This document shows positions 1-11,565 of a DNA stretch of 64,000 bases, in pieces. Under the pieces are notes generated by a model. The model saw only the letters and a list, made by a program, of their open reading frames with translations. It did no database searches and was not told the origin of the DNA. Numbering within the stretch: position 1 is the first letter of the stretch; each line of letters starts with the position of its first letter. This DNA is from Isoetes taiwanensis (Eukaryota > Streptophyta > Lycopodiopsida > Isoetales > Isoetaceae). The translations under genes and the position numbers were made by a program. Location: positions 2,751,339 to 2,815,338 of the forward strand of contig JAJEKV010000025.1 of NCBI GenBank assembly GCA_021234155.1. The letters are read 5' to 3'.

Positions 1-904
1 GCTTTATATTGATTATTTGGAAAGTTGGCTTATGGACAATGGAACCGGCAAAAATTAACTTTTACACTAGATCATCAGGCAGCTCATATATGCTGATGAT
101 GTGGAACTCCTAATGCATCGCCATCTGGATGCCTTTGGACATATTACGCGGGGCCAGCGACATGTCGTCAATCGGCCCGGGCAAAGATCTCATCCGCATC
201 AGCCCGGACCTCCCTTATCACAGGGGCAAAATGTGGAGGTGACACACCTCGAGCATTTAGGAGTGCGGTTTCCTTCTACCATGCCTTTGGGACACTTTAT
301 GATTGCAAGTGGCGGGGTGTTGGAAAGCACTATATACAATCTGAGAAACTTGATCCTAAAGCGGGCTGTATGTATTTGGACCCATCAGCCGCATTTATTT
401 AGAGTCTTGATGGAATGTGTTCTTCTATATGGGGTCGAAGTCTGGGCCCTGTAGTGTCCCTTGCCATCTGGAATGACTTGGAGCAGGTGTAGAAAGCCTT
501 CCTAGCTAGGGCACTAGGAGAGAAATCCATGGTCCCATATCAAATGTTGTTGCATGAGATAGGTTTCTTGCCTCTTCAAAGAGCAGTTCTTGATCGCCAC
601 ATCGTCTACTTTTAGAAGGTGGTCAGTATGGACGATTCTCGTCTTCTCAACCTGGTTTACACCGTGGCAATGGGGCCGCAGCGCCTCAAGACCTGCTGGA
701 AGGAAAACAGGGCTCAATGGCTAGCCAGATGGAATGTCCAGGAACACAGGCGCATATATATGCGAACAGATGAACATCGCCATAGCTTAAGGCAGTACTT
801 TGATGCTTGCTTCCTGAGCAAGCTTTGGAATGTCAACACCCTTGAACAAGCCAAGACATCACATTACCAACCCCACACTAGAATGGGTCCACAATGCTAT
901 TTAT
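1..904 (+). mobile_element. Decayed LINE, copy A, C-terminal reverse transcriptase part
   Basis: This is the distal part of a non-LTR retrotransposon reverse transcriptase, entering from outside the window. Reading around frameshifts, the palm motif QLIYADDVELL is visible, with the catalytic YADD at 89-100. The same stretch recurs at 6969-7880, where more of the upstream RT is present. Many stops and frame changes show it is dead. The element continues after an insertion at 905-3549 and ends at its 3' tail near 4170. Family assignment rests on RT motifs; the exact clade is not determined. Confidence 0.8.
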
Positions 905-3549
905 CACTAGAGTTGTTACTGGAACTATTCTGGGTTCATCCACCATAATTGGTCCAGCATACCCTCTGCCAGTTAAACCCAGGTATCTAACAAGATAAAT
1001 TTCCATTTCACAAGATACCACCACTTTTGGAATCTTCACTCGATTCTTTATGGCCATGGAGAATTTCATGACCAATAGATTTACTGATATGTTGTGGTGA
1101 TTGCCCAAACCTCATTGAATTCAGCAGTTTTTACGCCAGGCCAGAACTGCATTCTTCAAACTTTCTAGCATAAAGGGGTCCAAACGTTTCTAAAATTGAA
1201 AATAATTTACGTTTTATGATAAAACATGTTGATTTACATATTTTCATGTTTCGTTGCTATTAGATGGCATTATATGAAGTCGTCAAACCATTTTTAGCTC
1301 AAAAACGTTGTTTGAGGTTGTGAATTGTTTCTCCTTTACTATAACAAGTTTTGACATAAGACTTGCGGCCATAAGTTGTCAACTCTAAGATCTATAGTCT
1401 AATAATTTTTTGAAATGTCTATAAGTCATGTTGATCTCAATTTTCACTAAAGAAGATTCGATCTGAGAATCGGGACAAAAATAGAACTAATGTGGTTTAA
1501 CTAAACTTATATATAAGCTTTCTAAAGGCAATAAATGATGCACTCCCATTCATTCCACTTATACATTCATAGTAAAAAATTTTATGAACTTAAATATGGT
1601 GAATAACCATGTATTCTTTACATTTAGAAGTGGTTGCCACTACACAAAATTAGAGTTTAGCTAAGGTAATAATACAAAAACTCATCTTTTATGGTAGGCA
1701 ATATTTTTTTATGAATGTCACTCTTCCTTGGCAACATAAATCTTGAATTTCATGTTAAAGTAACATATTATGTACAAGATTTGATTTAAAATAGACATGG
1801 ACCATTTTGGTTTTTGTACTTAGGCTTGCCATATTTTAAAAGCAAGATAGCATTCTTTTTTTCAACTCATGATTAATGAAACATGTGATAGAAGTTTTAA
1901 AATATAGTTTGTATCGTTTTTAGTGCAAAACACACGATGAAATCTTCTTATTTTTACTATCATAAACTTAGTACACGTGTTTGTTGCTTAGGAGTTCCTA
2001 CTTTAGGTATAATAATAGTAACTTTAGCTTGTCTTTCATGATAGACTATAATTTTTATGGGTTCAAGCTTCATTAGCAACATAGATCTCAATTTGATGTT
2101 AAAATAACATACTACTATATGTAAAATTTGAATATAAATGGGCATGGACCATTATGGTCCACAATTAGCAATTGGGTATAAATTAAATCTCTCTAATTAT
2201 GATTACCAATTTTATTTATTGTTCATTTGTCACTTATACAATGATATGGCAAATTTCTACCTTCTCTAACATAATTTTTGGAAGGGTAGGTGGAGATTAA
2301 TATAGGTTCGGTTTGCTTGTGCTTCAACTTTACCATTAAATAATGCAATTCTAGCAACCAACTAATTAAGATGAGGATGTTACGGCTTCTCGAATGATCA
2401 TAAGCCATGTGGACCAGCAATGGAAGGAAGGAAGGAAGAAAATTTTAGCGTCCACGGAACCCAATCGGGTTATGGGAAGCAGAACATATGATCTATCTTT
2501 ATTTTTTCATAGTTCTAGCTTTTTATATTTGTTTTCATTCTTTTGCATTGCTTCCACAACTTGAGAAGATAAAAATACAAGTTTGAGTTCACCATTCAAT
2601 ATATAGGTTTATGAAATCCATGGAGCAGCGTACTCTAACGAGATAACTTGGAATGAACACTAGAAAGTTTATGCTAAACCTCAAGATCGGGGAGCATTGA
2701 TTATTTTTAATGAATAGATTAGCTCATGAGGTGCTTATATCCATAATTGGCTGAAATTGATTAACATGAGGGAGTTCTTAATTTTAAAAGAAGGTGGGCC
2801 GGTAATGGTTTGAGTATCTGAACCTTTCTTGATTTCTTGAAAACAAAGCGCTATGGCTTTTTTCGTGTTTGTTTTTGGGGTGATTCCATATCGTGGTAAC
2901 CTTTCATAATGTGATTTTTTGCGGATGACTTTGAATCATTTTACTCCTATATAGACATAAGTTATCATTCACTTGTAATTGAAAAAATAAAAAGAAAATC
3001 AAAACCTCATCATCAAGGCTAATGGACATTTTTCTTAGATAAAGCAAGTTGTCTAATACTTATATTCAAAATTTTGGGTCAAAATTCATTTTTTCTGCAA
3101 AAGTTAGAGATTTGATTTGGGAGCGACTTTACGGAAACCGGTATTGGTTCCGAGAGAAGACAAGCGGCGATTTTGACCCTGTCATGTTCAAACAGCCCTA
3201 TCTCCTTCTCGGACCCACCGGTTGAGGTGCGGTTTTTGTGTCTTACTCTCTAACTTCGTGTAGAAAAATACAAAAATAATGAAAAAAATCATAAAAATCA
3301 TCTTACTGAGACAGTTTTACTTTATCTAAACATGTAGCGAAACAGACTTGACCCCCTTGGGTTTACCTAAGTGTAACTCTCATGAATGGGGACCAATAGA
3401 TTTTTAGGTATTTTTCCCATGCAATGTGACTGCTATATATTAACATATAAGAAGGGTTTGACTGATTATTGAACCTTTGATTTTATATGAATTTTAAAGC
3501 AAACAGTGCAAATGCACCTTTTCTGGTTCATCATGTGATGACTCTAGTG
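905..3549. mobile_element. 2.6 kb CACTA-like non-autonomous insertion inside LINE copy A
   Basis: The insert starts CACTAGAGT (905-913) and ends ACTCTAGTG (3541-3549), a perfect 9-bp terminal inverted repeat with the CACTA/TAGTG ends of the En/Spm superfamily. It is flanked by TTAT on both sides (901-904 and 3550-3553); CACTA elements normally make 3-bp duplications, so the 4-bp match is slightly unusual. The paralogous segment has the uninterrupted site near 7880. The interior is AT-rich with no transposase. It contains a diverged ~90-bp direct repeat (about 1721-1805 and 2065-2155) and a short LINE-tail fragment at 2418-2480. A 76-codon open stretch on the minus strand runs across the left end and is unidentified. 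Confidence 0.75.
2418..2480 (-). repeat. LINE/SINE 3' tail fragment with (CTTC)n end
   Basis: On the minus strand this reads like the shared tail seen elsewhere (for example 11137-11240): a GGTC/CCGTGGACG-like core followed by A-rich sequence and a terminal microsatellite, here GGAA repeats on the plus strand. Only about 60 bp remain, so it is a severely 5'-truncated copy lying inside the CACTA-like insertion. Confidence 0.6.
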
Positions 3550-4172
3550 TTATGTATCCAATTTACCGTGAAAAAGCACAGACTCATCGTCTCAATTCAT
3601 GCAGATGCATATCACCTCAAAATTAAGACATGCAGATGGATTGGGGAGCCGCGCGAAGACAGGCTTTGTCAATGCTACTAACTGAGAGTCGTTAAGGACG
3701 AATGTCATACTCTTTATAGTTGTGCGGCGTATGATCACATCCGGGTGCACTACACTGAGTTGGTTAGATCCAGCAGCCGTTGCATGAGATATTAAGCTTG
3801 GCTTCATTGCGGTTGCTAGGATCATTTCTTTAAGAGGTGATTCATGGATATGTAGGCTCAGTTATATCCTCGAACACTATCTTGATATATCCAACAATGT
3901 CTCTTGATGGATGTATAATTGTATAGCCTATCAGCATTCTTATTACTCTCACGGTTTTTCCCTCGAAAATCCTTCAGGACGGGGGTTCTTTCCAATCCAG
4001 ACAGTAATATATCTATTGCACTCCTTCTTTGGATCACATAGACTGATTTCTCTCTGTGGATGATAAAAATCATTCAATTCTTCTAAAAATTCATCTTATC
4101 TTATCTATTCTATTCCATTCCATTCCATTCCATTCCATTCCATTCCATTCCATTCCATTCCATTCTATTCTA
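3550..4172 (+). mobile_element. LINE copy A, C-terminal zinc-finger region and 3' tail
   Basis: After the insertion the LINE resumes with a broken reading frame containing HRLIVSIHADA, RLCQCY and a downstream H..C pair, a cysteine/histidine cluster typical of the region behind the RT of some LINEs. The same block is at 7883-8158 and, better preserved, at 57815-58279 on the minus strand. The element ends with the conserved 3' tail (hairpin-like GGTTTTTCCCTCGAAAA near 3955) and an (ATTCC)n microsatellite at about 4115-4175. Multiple stops; non-functional. Confidence 0.75.
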
Positions 4173-4559
4173 TTCTCGATTTTGGGGGCGGTGGTCTAGA
4201 AATAAAATGATGTAGATTTGCAGACACGATTCATCTGCACTACCTCCATGCCGGGTGGAACGAAAATCATTCAGTCTTGTAGCTTGTGCAAAAATTGATG
4301 ACTGACGGCTCTGATTCAACCCTGTGATTTGTATAGCTGAGGAAGTTGGGTGCTTTAGGTAGTAAAGCGGGGAAGGGGTAGGCACAAGTAAGAATCTAGA
4401 GTGAGGAAGAGGAAATTTTGGCTATTTGTAGTCAACATCTCACATTCGCAGTGCTGTAGATCTCGACTTTTTTTTGTCTTGTGTGCACAAAACTGAGATC
4501 ACAATAGTTTTCACTTCTTCATTTCTTTCTTAGAGACAATTTAGTGCTTCTTTCTTTAT

Positions 4560-6210
4560 TACAGGGTAATAATTTGGGGGCTGAGATCTTAAGGGTTATG
4601 ACCGGTCAGGGCTCAGAGGCTCCTTCTTCAAATTGTTAGGCCCCATTTTCTGGTGGCTTCGAATCCTTCAGAATCTGCAGGCAAGAGTTTTGGGCTATTT
4701 TCTGTTGGTCTGGACTAGAAACCGTGTTTCTTGGTGGCAATGTCAGCCTAGCTTAATGCCTTGACAAAGAATATCTAGCATAATAACAGGGGATTTCCTT
4801 TTGTATTTTAGTGCAATTTTTAATAAGGTTTTGATATGATTTGGAAGGCATATTTCACAAGGTCTACTAATTAGTATATATAGAGAGTGCACCATATATT
4901 TTTCTCCTTTATGTAATTTTTGAATGTGTTTTCTAATGGTTTGTTAAGGTATCTATTTTTTATTTTATTTTTAATGTGTCTATTTTCTTTAAATAGACAT
5001 CAACCCTTTCTATTTAGGGCCTGCCAAAAAGTCGTCTAGCTTTTTCTGCAGAATCTCTTAATGGCAAAGCCTGCCGAATGTTGCATTGTGGCTACTTTAA
5101 GGACATACCATGTGGCTTTACTAATTTTTCTCTTCAATAGCCTTCTTTGAATCGGTCTGAAGCCCCTTTTGCAGCAACTAATAATCTTGATTACTTTGAA
5201 AGGACTCTGGTCTGAAGCTTCGGTAGCTTTTTTAAATCTAAAAACCAATATGATATATTGTTGGATGCCAAATCAGGTACGTGGTGTCTGCCGATGTGCA
5301 ATTAGTTTGATTTCCAAAATATTTTCCAAACTGAAGGACATGCTCTGTTTAGATTATGATAGTTCATAGGCTATTGCACTAAAAAAAAATAGGTGTTTGA
5401 AAAGCTTGCATGATGATGCTCTTCTAGAGACATGCCTGCAATGTAGAACTTTTGGCAGTAAATCACTCAATTTGGCATGGGCTTTGTGAAGTTGTAGCTA
5501 TAAAATGGTTATTGTTATCTTGTTAGCAGCATATTTGGATGTCTGACAAATACATAAGCTGAGTTGAAACTGAGTCGAAGGTTTTCGTCCAAAGGCAGAT
5601 TGTTGCTCATTTTCCAGGGCTTCAAGCCAATTTTGTGCCAGTTCCTATGAGCAACACTTGGTTGATTTTTTAGAAGTTGCCATTAGACAAAATGGAATGA
5701 GTTCAGTTAACTCTTTTGTATGTTGTTAAAGGCTATTGAGGAGCAAAAGGTATGTGCAGATAATCAATAGATGTATGATTTGGAATGTATGGGATAGCCC
5801 CATCAAAGATGACCAGGCCAAAAGTGATAGAGCTACTCCATTGGCTAATTTAGCAATGAGACCATTCACACAAAAGTCAACTTTGTCAACTGAGAGCGCC
5901 CAGAAGCAGGGAATGCAATCTTTTGTAAAGCAATTCGAAATTTCAAGGTATTTGTGGCATATTAGTCATAAACTACTGTTTTGAATTTGGTTTGATCAGA
6001 AAGGCATTGCAGAGTTGTCCAAATTCTTGCTGGCAGAGTTGCTACCTCCATGGAGTTCATGCACCGGATTGTTGCAATAGATATTCTTAGAAAGGAACGA
6101 GAGACATTTATATGGCTTGTTCTATATGTTTTACCTGTTCTTTTCCTAGATATGGGCTATTTGAAAGCATATCTGAGGTTTTGTTTGGCAAGATTAAGGC
6201 TAAAATAGTC
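4560..6210 (+). pseudogene. Unidentified host-gene exon fragments, copy A
   Basis: Several stretches look like old exons between intron-like AT-rich DNA: a short reading frame after ACAGGG near 4560, a block at about 5050-5275 ending before GTACGT, an 18-nt exon-like piece at 5730-5750 followed by GTATGT, a ~150-nt block at 5800-5957 followed by GTATTT, and another around 6003-6100. Frames are interrupted by stops. I do not recognise the protein. The set is duplicated at 8865-10600, with some differences that do not obviously preserve coding capacity. Confidence 0.35.
4769..4890 (+). repeat. Family X end module, copy in duplication A
   Basis: The phrase TAGCATAATAACAGGGGA followed by a T-rich stretch and, ~100 bp later, TAGAGTGCACCAT is also found at 9069-9195, 20396-20520, 58656-58780 and, reversed, 28315-28434. 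Here it stands alone without the rest of family X, so it is either an older relic or a separate short element. Confidence 0.6.
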
Positions 6211-6419
6211 ACCCCCATGTTTTCCCTTTGTATCTTCAAATTAGGAGGTTGACTGAAGACGAAGGTTTTAGACACTATATATCAATATTCTCCACTGCAA
6301 TTGCTCCCAATAGCATTGCTAAATAAAAAATGGCCCTTATAAGCATTGCAATCTTACCTAAAACGACCGAATCCATTTGTCAGAATGCTGAAATGCCGCT
6401 GTCTTTGATGTTTTGATAG

Positions 6420-8474
6420 GGCAAGGACGTGTTCAACTAATTTCAGTCTTGTTGAACGGGGCATTACAAGAAGGCTTCCCTCTGTAGTACCACTAGCAAA
6501 GTCGTTCCCTTCTACAAGACAGGTAACCCACACTGCCTAGCCAATTACTGAACAAACGTGGTTAGTTCGTTATTTGCAAATATTTGCAAAACTTCTAGCC
6601 AGCATTCTCGAGCAGTAGTTGATGAGATGGGCAGAGGCAGTAGAGGTACGAGCCTTCAAGCATCTTGGATTCAGACCCTGACACTCAACCATTGATCATA
6701 TCTTTACATTGCGGACTTTGGTTGAAGATAGCAGGAATTGTCAACAAGACCTATATTCTTGCTTCGTCGACTTCACCAAGGCTATTGATATCGTGCCTAA
6801 GGAAAAGCTATGGGTAAGATTGTGAGAGTTGGGGGTCCCAGTGGATCTGCAGAATGCAGTATAGAGGCTACGTGAGACATGCTCAGGCAAGCTGGAACCC
6901 ACAAACTAACCATACGATAGCAATATTGGGGTCCGCCAAGGATGCCCTCTCTCTTCAACATTATTTGGGCTTTATATTGATTAGTTGGAAAGCTGGCTTA
7001 CGGACAATGGAACCGGCAAAAATTAACTTTTACACCAGATCACCAGGCAGCTCATATATGCTGATGATGTGGAACTCCTAATGCATCGCCATCTGGATGC
7101 ACTGGACATATTCTGCCAGGCCACTGACATGTGCGTCAATCTGGCCCAGGCTAAGATATCATCCATGCATCAGCCCAGGCCTCCCTTATACCGAGGGAAA
7201 AATGTGGAGGTGACACACACCTACGAGCATTTGGGAGTGCAGTTTCCTTCTACCATGCACTGGGACACTTTCATGTGATTGCAAGTGACAGGGTGTGGGA
7301 AAGCACTATATACAATACAGAACAACAGTCCTAAAGCAGAACTGTATGATTGGACCCATCAGTCGCATTTATTTAGAGTCTTGATGGAGTGTGTTCTTCT
7401 ATATGGGGTCGAAGTCTGGGCCCTGTAGTGTCTCTTGCCATCTGGAATGACTTGGAGCAGGTGTAGAAAGCCTTCCTAGCTAGGGCACTAGGAGAGAAAT
7501 CCATGGTCCCATATCAAATGTTGTTGTATGATATTTTCTTGCCTCTTCAAAGAGCAGTTCTTGATCGCCACATCGTCTACTTTTAGAAGGTTGTCAGTAT
7601 GGACGATTCTCGTCTTCTCAACCTAGTTTACACCGTGGCAATGGGGCCGCAGCGCCTCAAGACCTGCTGGAAGGAAAACAGGGCTCAATGTTAGCCAGAT
7701 AGAATGTCCAGGAGCACAGGCGCATACATGTGCGAACAGATGAAGATCGCCATAGCTTAAGGCAGTACTTTGATGCTTGCTTCCTGAGCAAGCTTTGGAA
7801 TATCAACACCCTTGAACATGCCAAGACATCACATTACTAGCACCACATAAACCCCACGCTAGAACGGGGTTCGCAATGCTATTTGTGTATCCAATTTACC
7901 GTGAAAAAGCACAGACTCATCGTCTCAATTCACGCAGATGCACATCGCCTCAAAATTAAGACAGGCAGATGGATTGGGGAGACGCACCAAGACAGGCTTT
8001 GTCAATGCTACCAACTGAGAGCCGTTAAGGATGAATATCATACTCTTTATAGATGTGCGGCGTATGATCACATCCGGGCACGCTATGCTGAGTTGGTTAG
8101 GTCCAACAGCCGCTGCATGAGATATTAAGCTTGGCTTCAGTGCGGTTGCTGGGATCATTTCTTTAAGAAATGATTGATGGATATGCAGGCTCAGCTATAC
8201 CCTCGAATACTATCTTGATATATCCAACAATGTCTCTTGATGGATGTGTATTTGTATAGTCTATCAGCATTCTTATTACTCTCACGGTTTTTCCCTCGAA
8301 AATCCTTCAGGACGGGGGTTCTTTCTAATCCAGACAATATTATATCTATTGCACTTCTTCTTTGGGTCCCATAGACTGATTGCTCTCTGTGGATGATAAA
8401 AATCATTCAATTCTTCTAAAAATTCATCTTATCTTATCTATTCCATTCCATTCCATTCCATTCAATTCCATTTC
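6420..8474 (+). mobile_element. Decayed LINE, copy B (RT to 3' tail)
   Basis: RT motifs are readable across frameshifts: a block near 6660-6720 leading into HSTIDHIFTLRTLVED, then YSCFVDFTKAID around 6755-6795 (first catalytic aspartate region, normally KAFD), GLYID near 6970 and YADD at 7057-7068. The C-terminal Cys/His block is at 7883-8158 and the tail ends in (ATTCC)n near 8440-8474. Length and content indicate a 5'-truncated LINE; stops and indels make it inactive. It carries the intact pre-insertion site corresponding to 905-3549 of copy A. Confidence 0.85.
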
Positions 8475-9068
8475 GATTTGGGAGGGAGGGAGGGAGAATC
8501 TTGATGGTCTAGAAATAAAATGATGTAGACTTGTAGACCCACGATTCATCGCACTACCTCCATCGGGTGGAGCAAAAATCATTGATCTTGTGGCTTGTGC
8601 AAAAATCGATGAGTGACGGCTCTGGTTCAACCCTGTGATTTATATAGCTGAGGAAGTGGGTGCTTTAGGTAGTAAAGAGGGGAAGGGGTAGGCACAAGTA
8701 AGAATCTAGAGTGAGGAAGAGGAAATTTTGGCTATTTGTAGTCAACATCTCACATTCGCAGTGCTGTAGATCTCGACTTTTTTTGTCTTGTGCACAAAAC
8801 TGAGATCATAATAGTTTTCACTTCTTCATTTCTTTCTTACAGACAATTTAGTGCTTCTTTCTTTATTACAGGGTAATAATTTGGGGGCTGGGATCTTAAG
8901 GGTTATGATCGGTCAGGGCTCAGAGGCTCCTTCTTCAAATTGTTAGGCCCCATTTTACGGTGGCCGAATCCGAGAATCTGCTGCGGTGGGGGCTTTTGGC
9001 CTATTTTACATTGTGCGGACTAAGCCGTATTTCTTGGTGGCAATGTCAGCCATAGCTTGATGCCTTGA

Positions 9069-9195
9069 CAAAGAATATCTAGCATAATAACAGGGGATTT
9101 CCTTTTGTATTTTAGTACAATTTTTAATAAGGTTTTGATATGATTTGGAAGGCATATTTCACAAAGTCTACTAATTTGTATATATATAGAGTGCA
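9069..9195 (+). repeat. Family X end module, copy in duplication B
   Basis: Paralogue of 4769-4890 with the same TAGCATAATAACAGGGGA core and the GAGTGCACCAT phrase about 100 bp downstream. Confidence 0.6.
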
Positions 9196-9637
9196 CCATA
9201 TACTTTTTGAATGTGTTTTCCAATGGTTTGGTTAGGTATCTATTTTTTTTTTTTTTTAAGTGTCTATTTTCCTTAAATCAAATCTCATGCAGACATCAAC
9301 CCTTTCTGTTTAGGGCCTGCCAAAAAGTCATCTAGCTTTTTCTGCAGAATCTCTTAATGGCAAAGCCTGCCGAATGTTGCATTGTGGCTACTTTAAGGAC
9401 ATATCATGTGGCTTTACTAATTTTTCTCTTCAATAGCCTTCATTGAATCGGTCTGAAGCCCCTTTTGCAGCAAGTAATAATCTTGATTACTTTGAAAGGA
9501 CTCTGGTCTGAAGCTTTGGTAGCCTTTTTAACTCTCAAAACCAATATGATATATTGTTGGATGCCAAATCAGGCACGTGGTGTCTGCCGATGTGCAATTA
9601 GTTTGATTTCCAAAATATTTTCCAAACTAAAGATAGA

Positions 9638-9735
9638 TAGATAGTAGTTTTAACGTCACGCCACTAGGCAGCATCCAACTGGACATGTGACCACACACCA
9701 CACTACATTGCTCGGTTGGGCCCTGCCCCCAACAT
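9638..9735 (-). mobile_element. SINE-like insertion present only in duplicate B
   Basis: Duplicate A reads straight through at about 5333, whereas B has ~95 extra bases. On the minus strand the insert begins GC-rich (GGGCAGGGCCCAACCGAGC) and ends GTGACGTTAAAAC followed by (TATC)n, the same 3' end style as the LINE tails here (GGACGTTAAAA plus microsatellite). This suggests a small element mobilised by the LINE machinery after the duplication. Confidence 0.6.
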
Positions 9736-10710
9736 GCTCTGTTTAGATTATGATATCATAGGCTATTGCACTAAAAAAAAATAGGTGTTTGAAAAGCTTG
9801 CATGACGATGCTCTTCTAGAGACATGCCTGCAATGTAGAACTTTTGGCAGTAAATCACTCAATTTGGCATGGGCTCTGTGAAAGTTTTGTAGCTATAAAA
9901 TGGTTATTGTGATCTTGTTAGCAGCATATTTGGTTGCCTGACAAATTACATAAGCAGAGTTGAAACTGAGTTGAAGGTTTTCGTCCAAAGGCAGATTATT
10001 GCTCATTTTCTAGGGCTTCAAGCCAATTTTGTGCCAGTTCCTATGGAGCAACACTTGGTTGATTTTTTAGAAGTTGCCATTAGACAAAATGGAATGAGTT
10101 CAGTTGGAAATTAACTCTTTTGTATGCTGTTAAATGCTATTGAGGAGCAAAAGGTATGTGCAGATAATCAATAGATATATGATTTGGAAAGTATGGGATA
10201 GCCTCATCAAAGATGACCAGGCCAAAAGTGATAGAGCTACTCCATTGGCTAATTTAGCAATGAGACCATTCACACAAAAGTCAACTTTGTCAACTGAGAG
10301 CGCCCAGAAGCAGGGAATGCAATTGTTTGTAAAGCAATTTGAAATTTCAAGGTATTTGTGGCGTATTAGTCATAAACTACTGTTTTGAATTTGGTTTGAT
10401 CAGAAAGGCATTGCAGAGTTGTCCAAATTCTTGCTGGCAGAGTTGCTAATCATGCACCGGATTGTTGCAATAGATATTCTTAGAAAGGAACGAGAGACAT
10501 TTATATGGCTTGTTCTATATGTTTTACCCGTTCTTTTCCTAGATATGGGCTATTTGAAAGTATATCTGCGGTTTTGTTTGGCAAGATTAAGGCTAAAATA
10601 GTCACCCCATGTTTTCCCTTTGTATCTTCAAAATAGGAGGTTGAGTGAAGACGAAGGTTTTAGACACTACATATCAATATTCTCCACTGCACTTGCTCCC
10701 AATAGCATCA

Positions 10711-11118
10711 AGATTAAGGTGGTTGCGGCTCCTGAGAGAAAAAATAGTGGCATATCCAACTTCATTCCATCCTAACAATGATCCTTGAAACTGGTTTACA
10801 TGTTCACATGTGGCCTAACACGTTCATGTGAAAATAAACTACCTTTTTGTATGTTTCTTATGTTTAAGAATATGCTTGTCCTTGCATAATGGTTATGTTC
10901 AATTCAAAGCATAATGGTTATGTTCAATTCAAAGCCGCGTGTTTGTATGCATAACTTAAGTTATCATAGGGTTTAGTTATCCGCGGGTTCATTTTGTATG
11001 TGGAAGCCTCGAAGGGGCATTATACATACTTGAGGTTCTAGATAAACGTCAGCAATTACTGAGCCCTCAGTAGTCATTATCTCCGCTTGTCTAGTATCAT
11101 CATTCTTGCCAAAGGTTT
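10711..11118. other. Intergenic, short tandem duplication
   Basis: No gene seen. A 25-bp unit (CATAATGGTTATGTTCAATT and a few more bases) is directly repeated at about 10887-10935. A palindromic phrase around ACATGTTCACATGT lies near 10798. Confidence 0.5.
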
Positions 11119-11247
11119 TCCCTTGAAAACCTTTCGGCGGGTTTTTAATCCTAGTAGTAATGATTGTACTAGCCCATTGTATGGGTCCCATGACCTATTG
11201 GTCTCCGTGGACGTTAAAAAAAACTATTCTATTCTATTCTATTTAAT
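11119..11247 (+). mobile_element. LINE/SINE 3' tail element with (ATTCT)n end
   Basis: The sequence runs from GGTTTTCCCTTGAAAACC through GGGTCCCATGACC and GGTCTCCGTGGACG to a run of A and three ATTCT units. It is nearly identical to the reverse complement of 42354-42492, which has clean insertion borders in another element. So this is a recently active short element or a truncated LINE end. Confidence 0.75.
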
Positions 11248-11249
11248 AC

Positions 11250-11565
11250 TTTCAAATTAAAATCCCCCTTGAACCCCCTTTTGATTTGGGTGCATATTCA
11301 CACGGGGGGTGACATAGGGCATCGAGAGCCTCTAAAATCGTTCAATACATGTACAAAATCAACACTATTTAATGCAAGTCTCAAATCTTATAGTATTTCA
11401 CAAACTTCATTATATGGTATACCAAAACTTGCACAACCATACCCCCCAAATGAAGATCGTTGTCTATGGTTTAGATGGAGGAATAACTAGCAAATATGCC
11501 CATCCAACAGCTCTCGATGCTCGGAGTCACCCTCCGTGTGAATATGCACCCAAACTGAGAGTTGG
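11250..11565. mobile_element. Foldback/MITE-like element, isolated copy
   Basis: Terminal arms are TTTGGGTGCATATTCACACG (from about 11288) and its inverse ending near 11553; the arms continue through a GGGGGGTGAC/GTCACCCTCC pair. The loop resembles 22000-22200 in family X copy 1. No coding capacity. Confidence 0.65.

Larger units (their letters stand above)
1..6325. repeat. Tandem segmental duplication, copy A
   Basis: Apart from the insertion at 905-3549, this interval matches 6969-10710 almost base for base, including LINE remnants and the gene fragments beyond them. Similarity ends near 6325, after the shared phrase CTCCCAATAGCAT. Copy A starts outside the window. Differences include the CACTA-like insertion in A, a ~95-bp insertion only in B (9640-9735) and small indels. 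Confidence 0.85.
8865..10605 (+). pseudogene. Unidentified host-gene exon fragments, copy B
   Basis: Counterpart of 4560-6210. The longest open block is at 10134-10388 and includes the stretch DRATPLANLAMRPFTQK, followed by GTATTT. No known domain is recognised, and frames are not continuous between blocks. Both copies have similar damage, suggesting the gene was already broken when the segment duplicated. Confidence 0.35.
6969..10710. repeat. Tandem segmental duplication, copy B
   Basis: This is the downstream repeat of 1-6325. Both copies pass from LINE into the same non-LINE flank, so the LINE predates the duplication. The unit probably extended from about 6326 to 10710. Copy B lacks the CACTA-like insertion but has its own short SINE-like insertion at 9640-9735. 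Confidence 0.85.

Noticed and set aside
5036..5369. Coding gene on the minus strand around 5036-5248
   Set aside because: Low complexity, no domain; the plus-strand exon-like reading fits splice-like borders better, though it too is broken.
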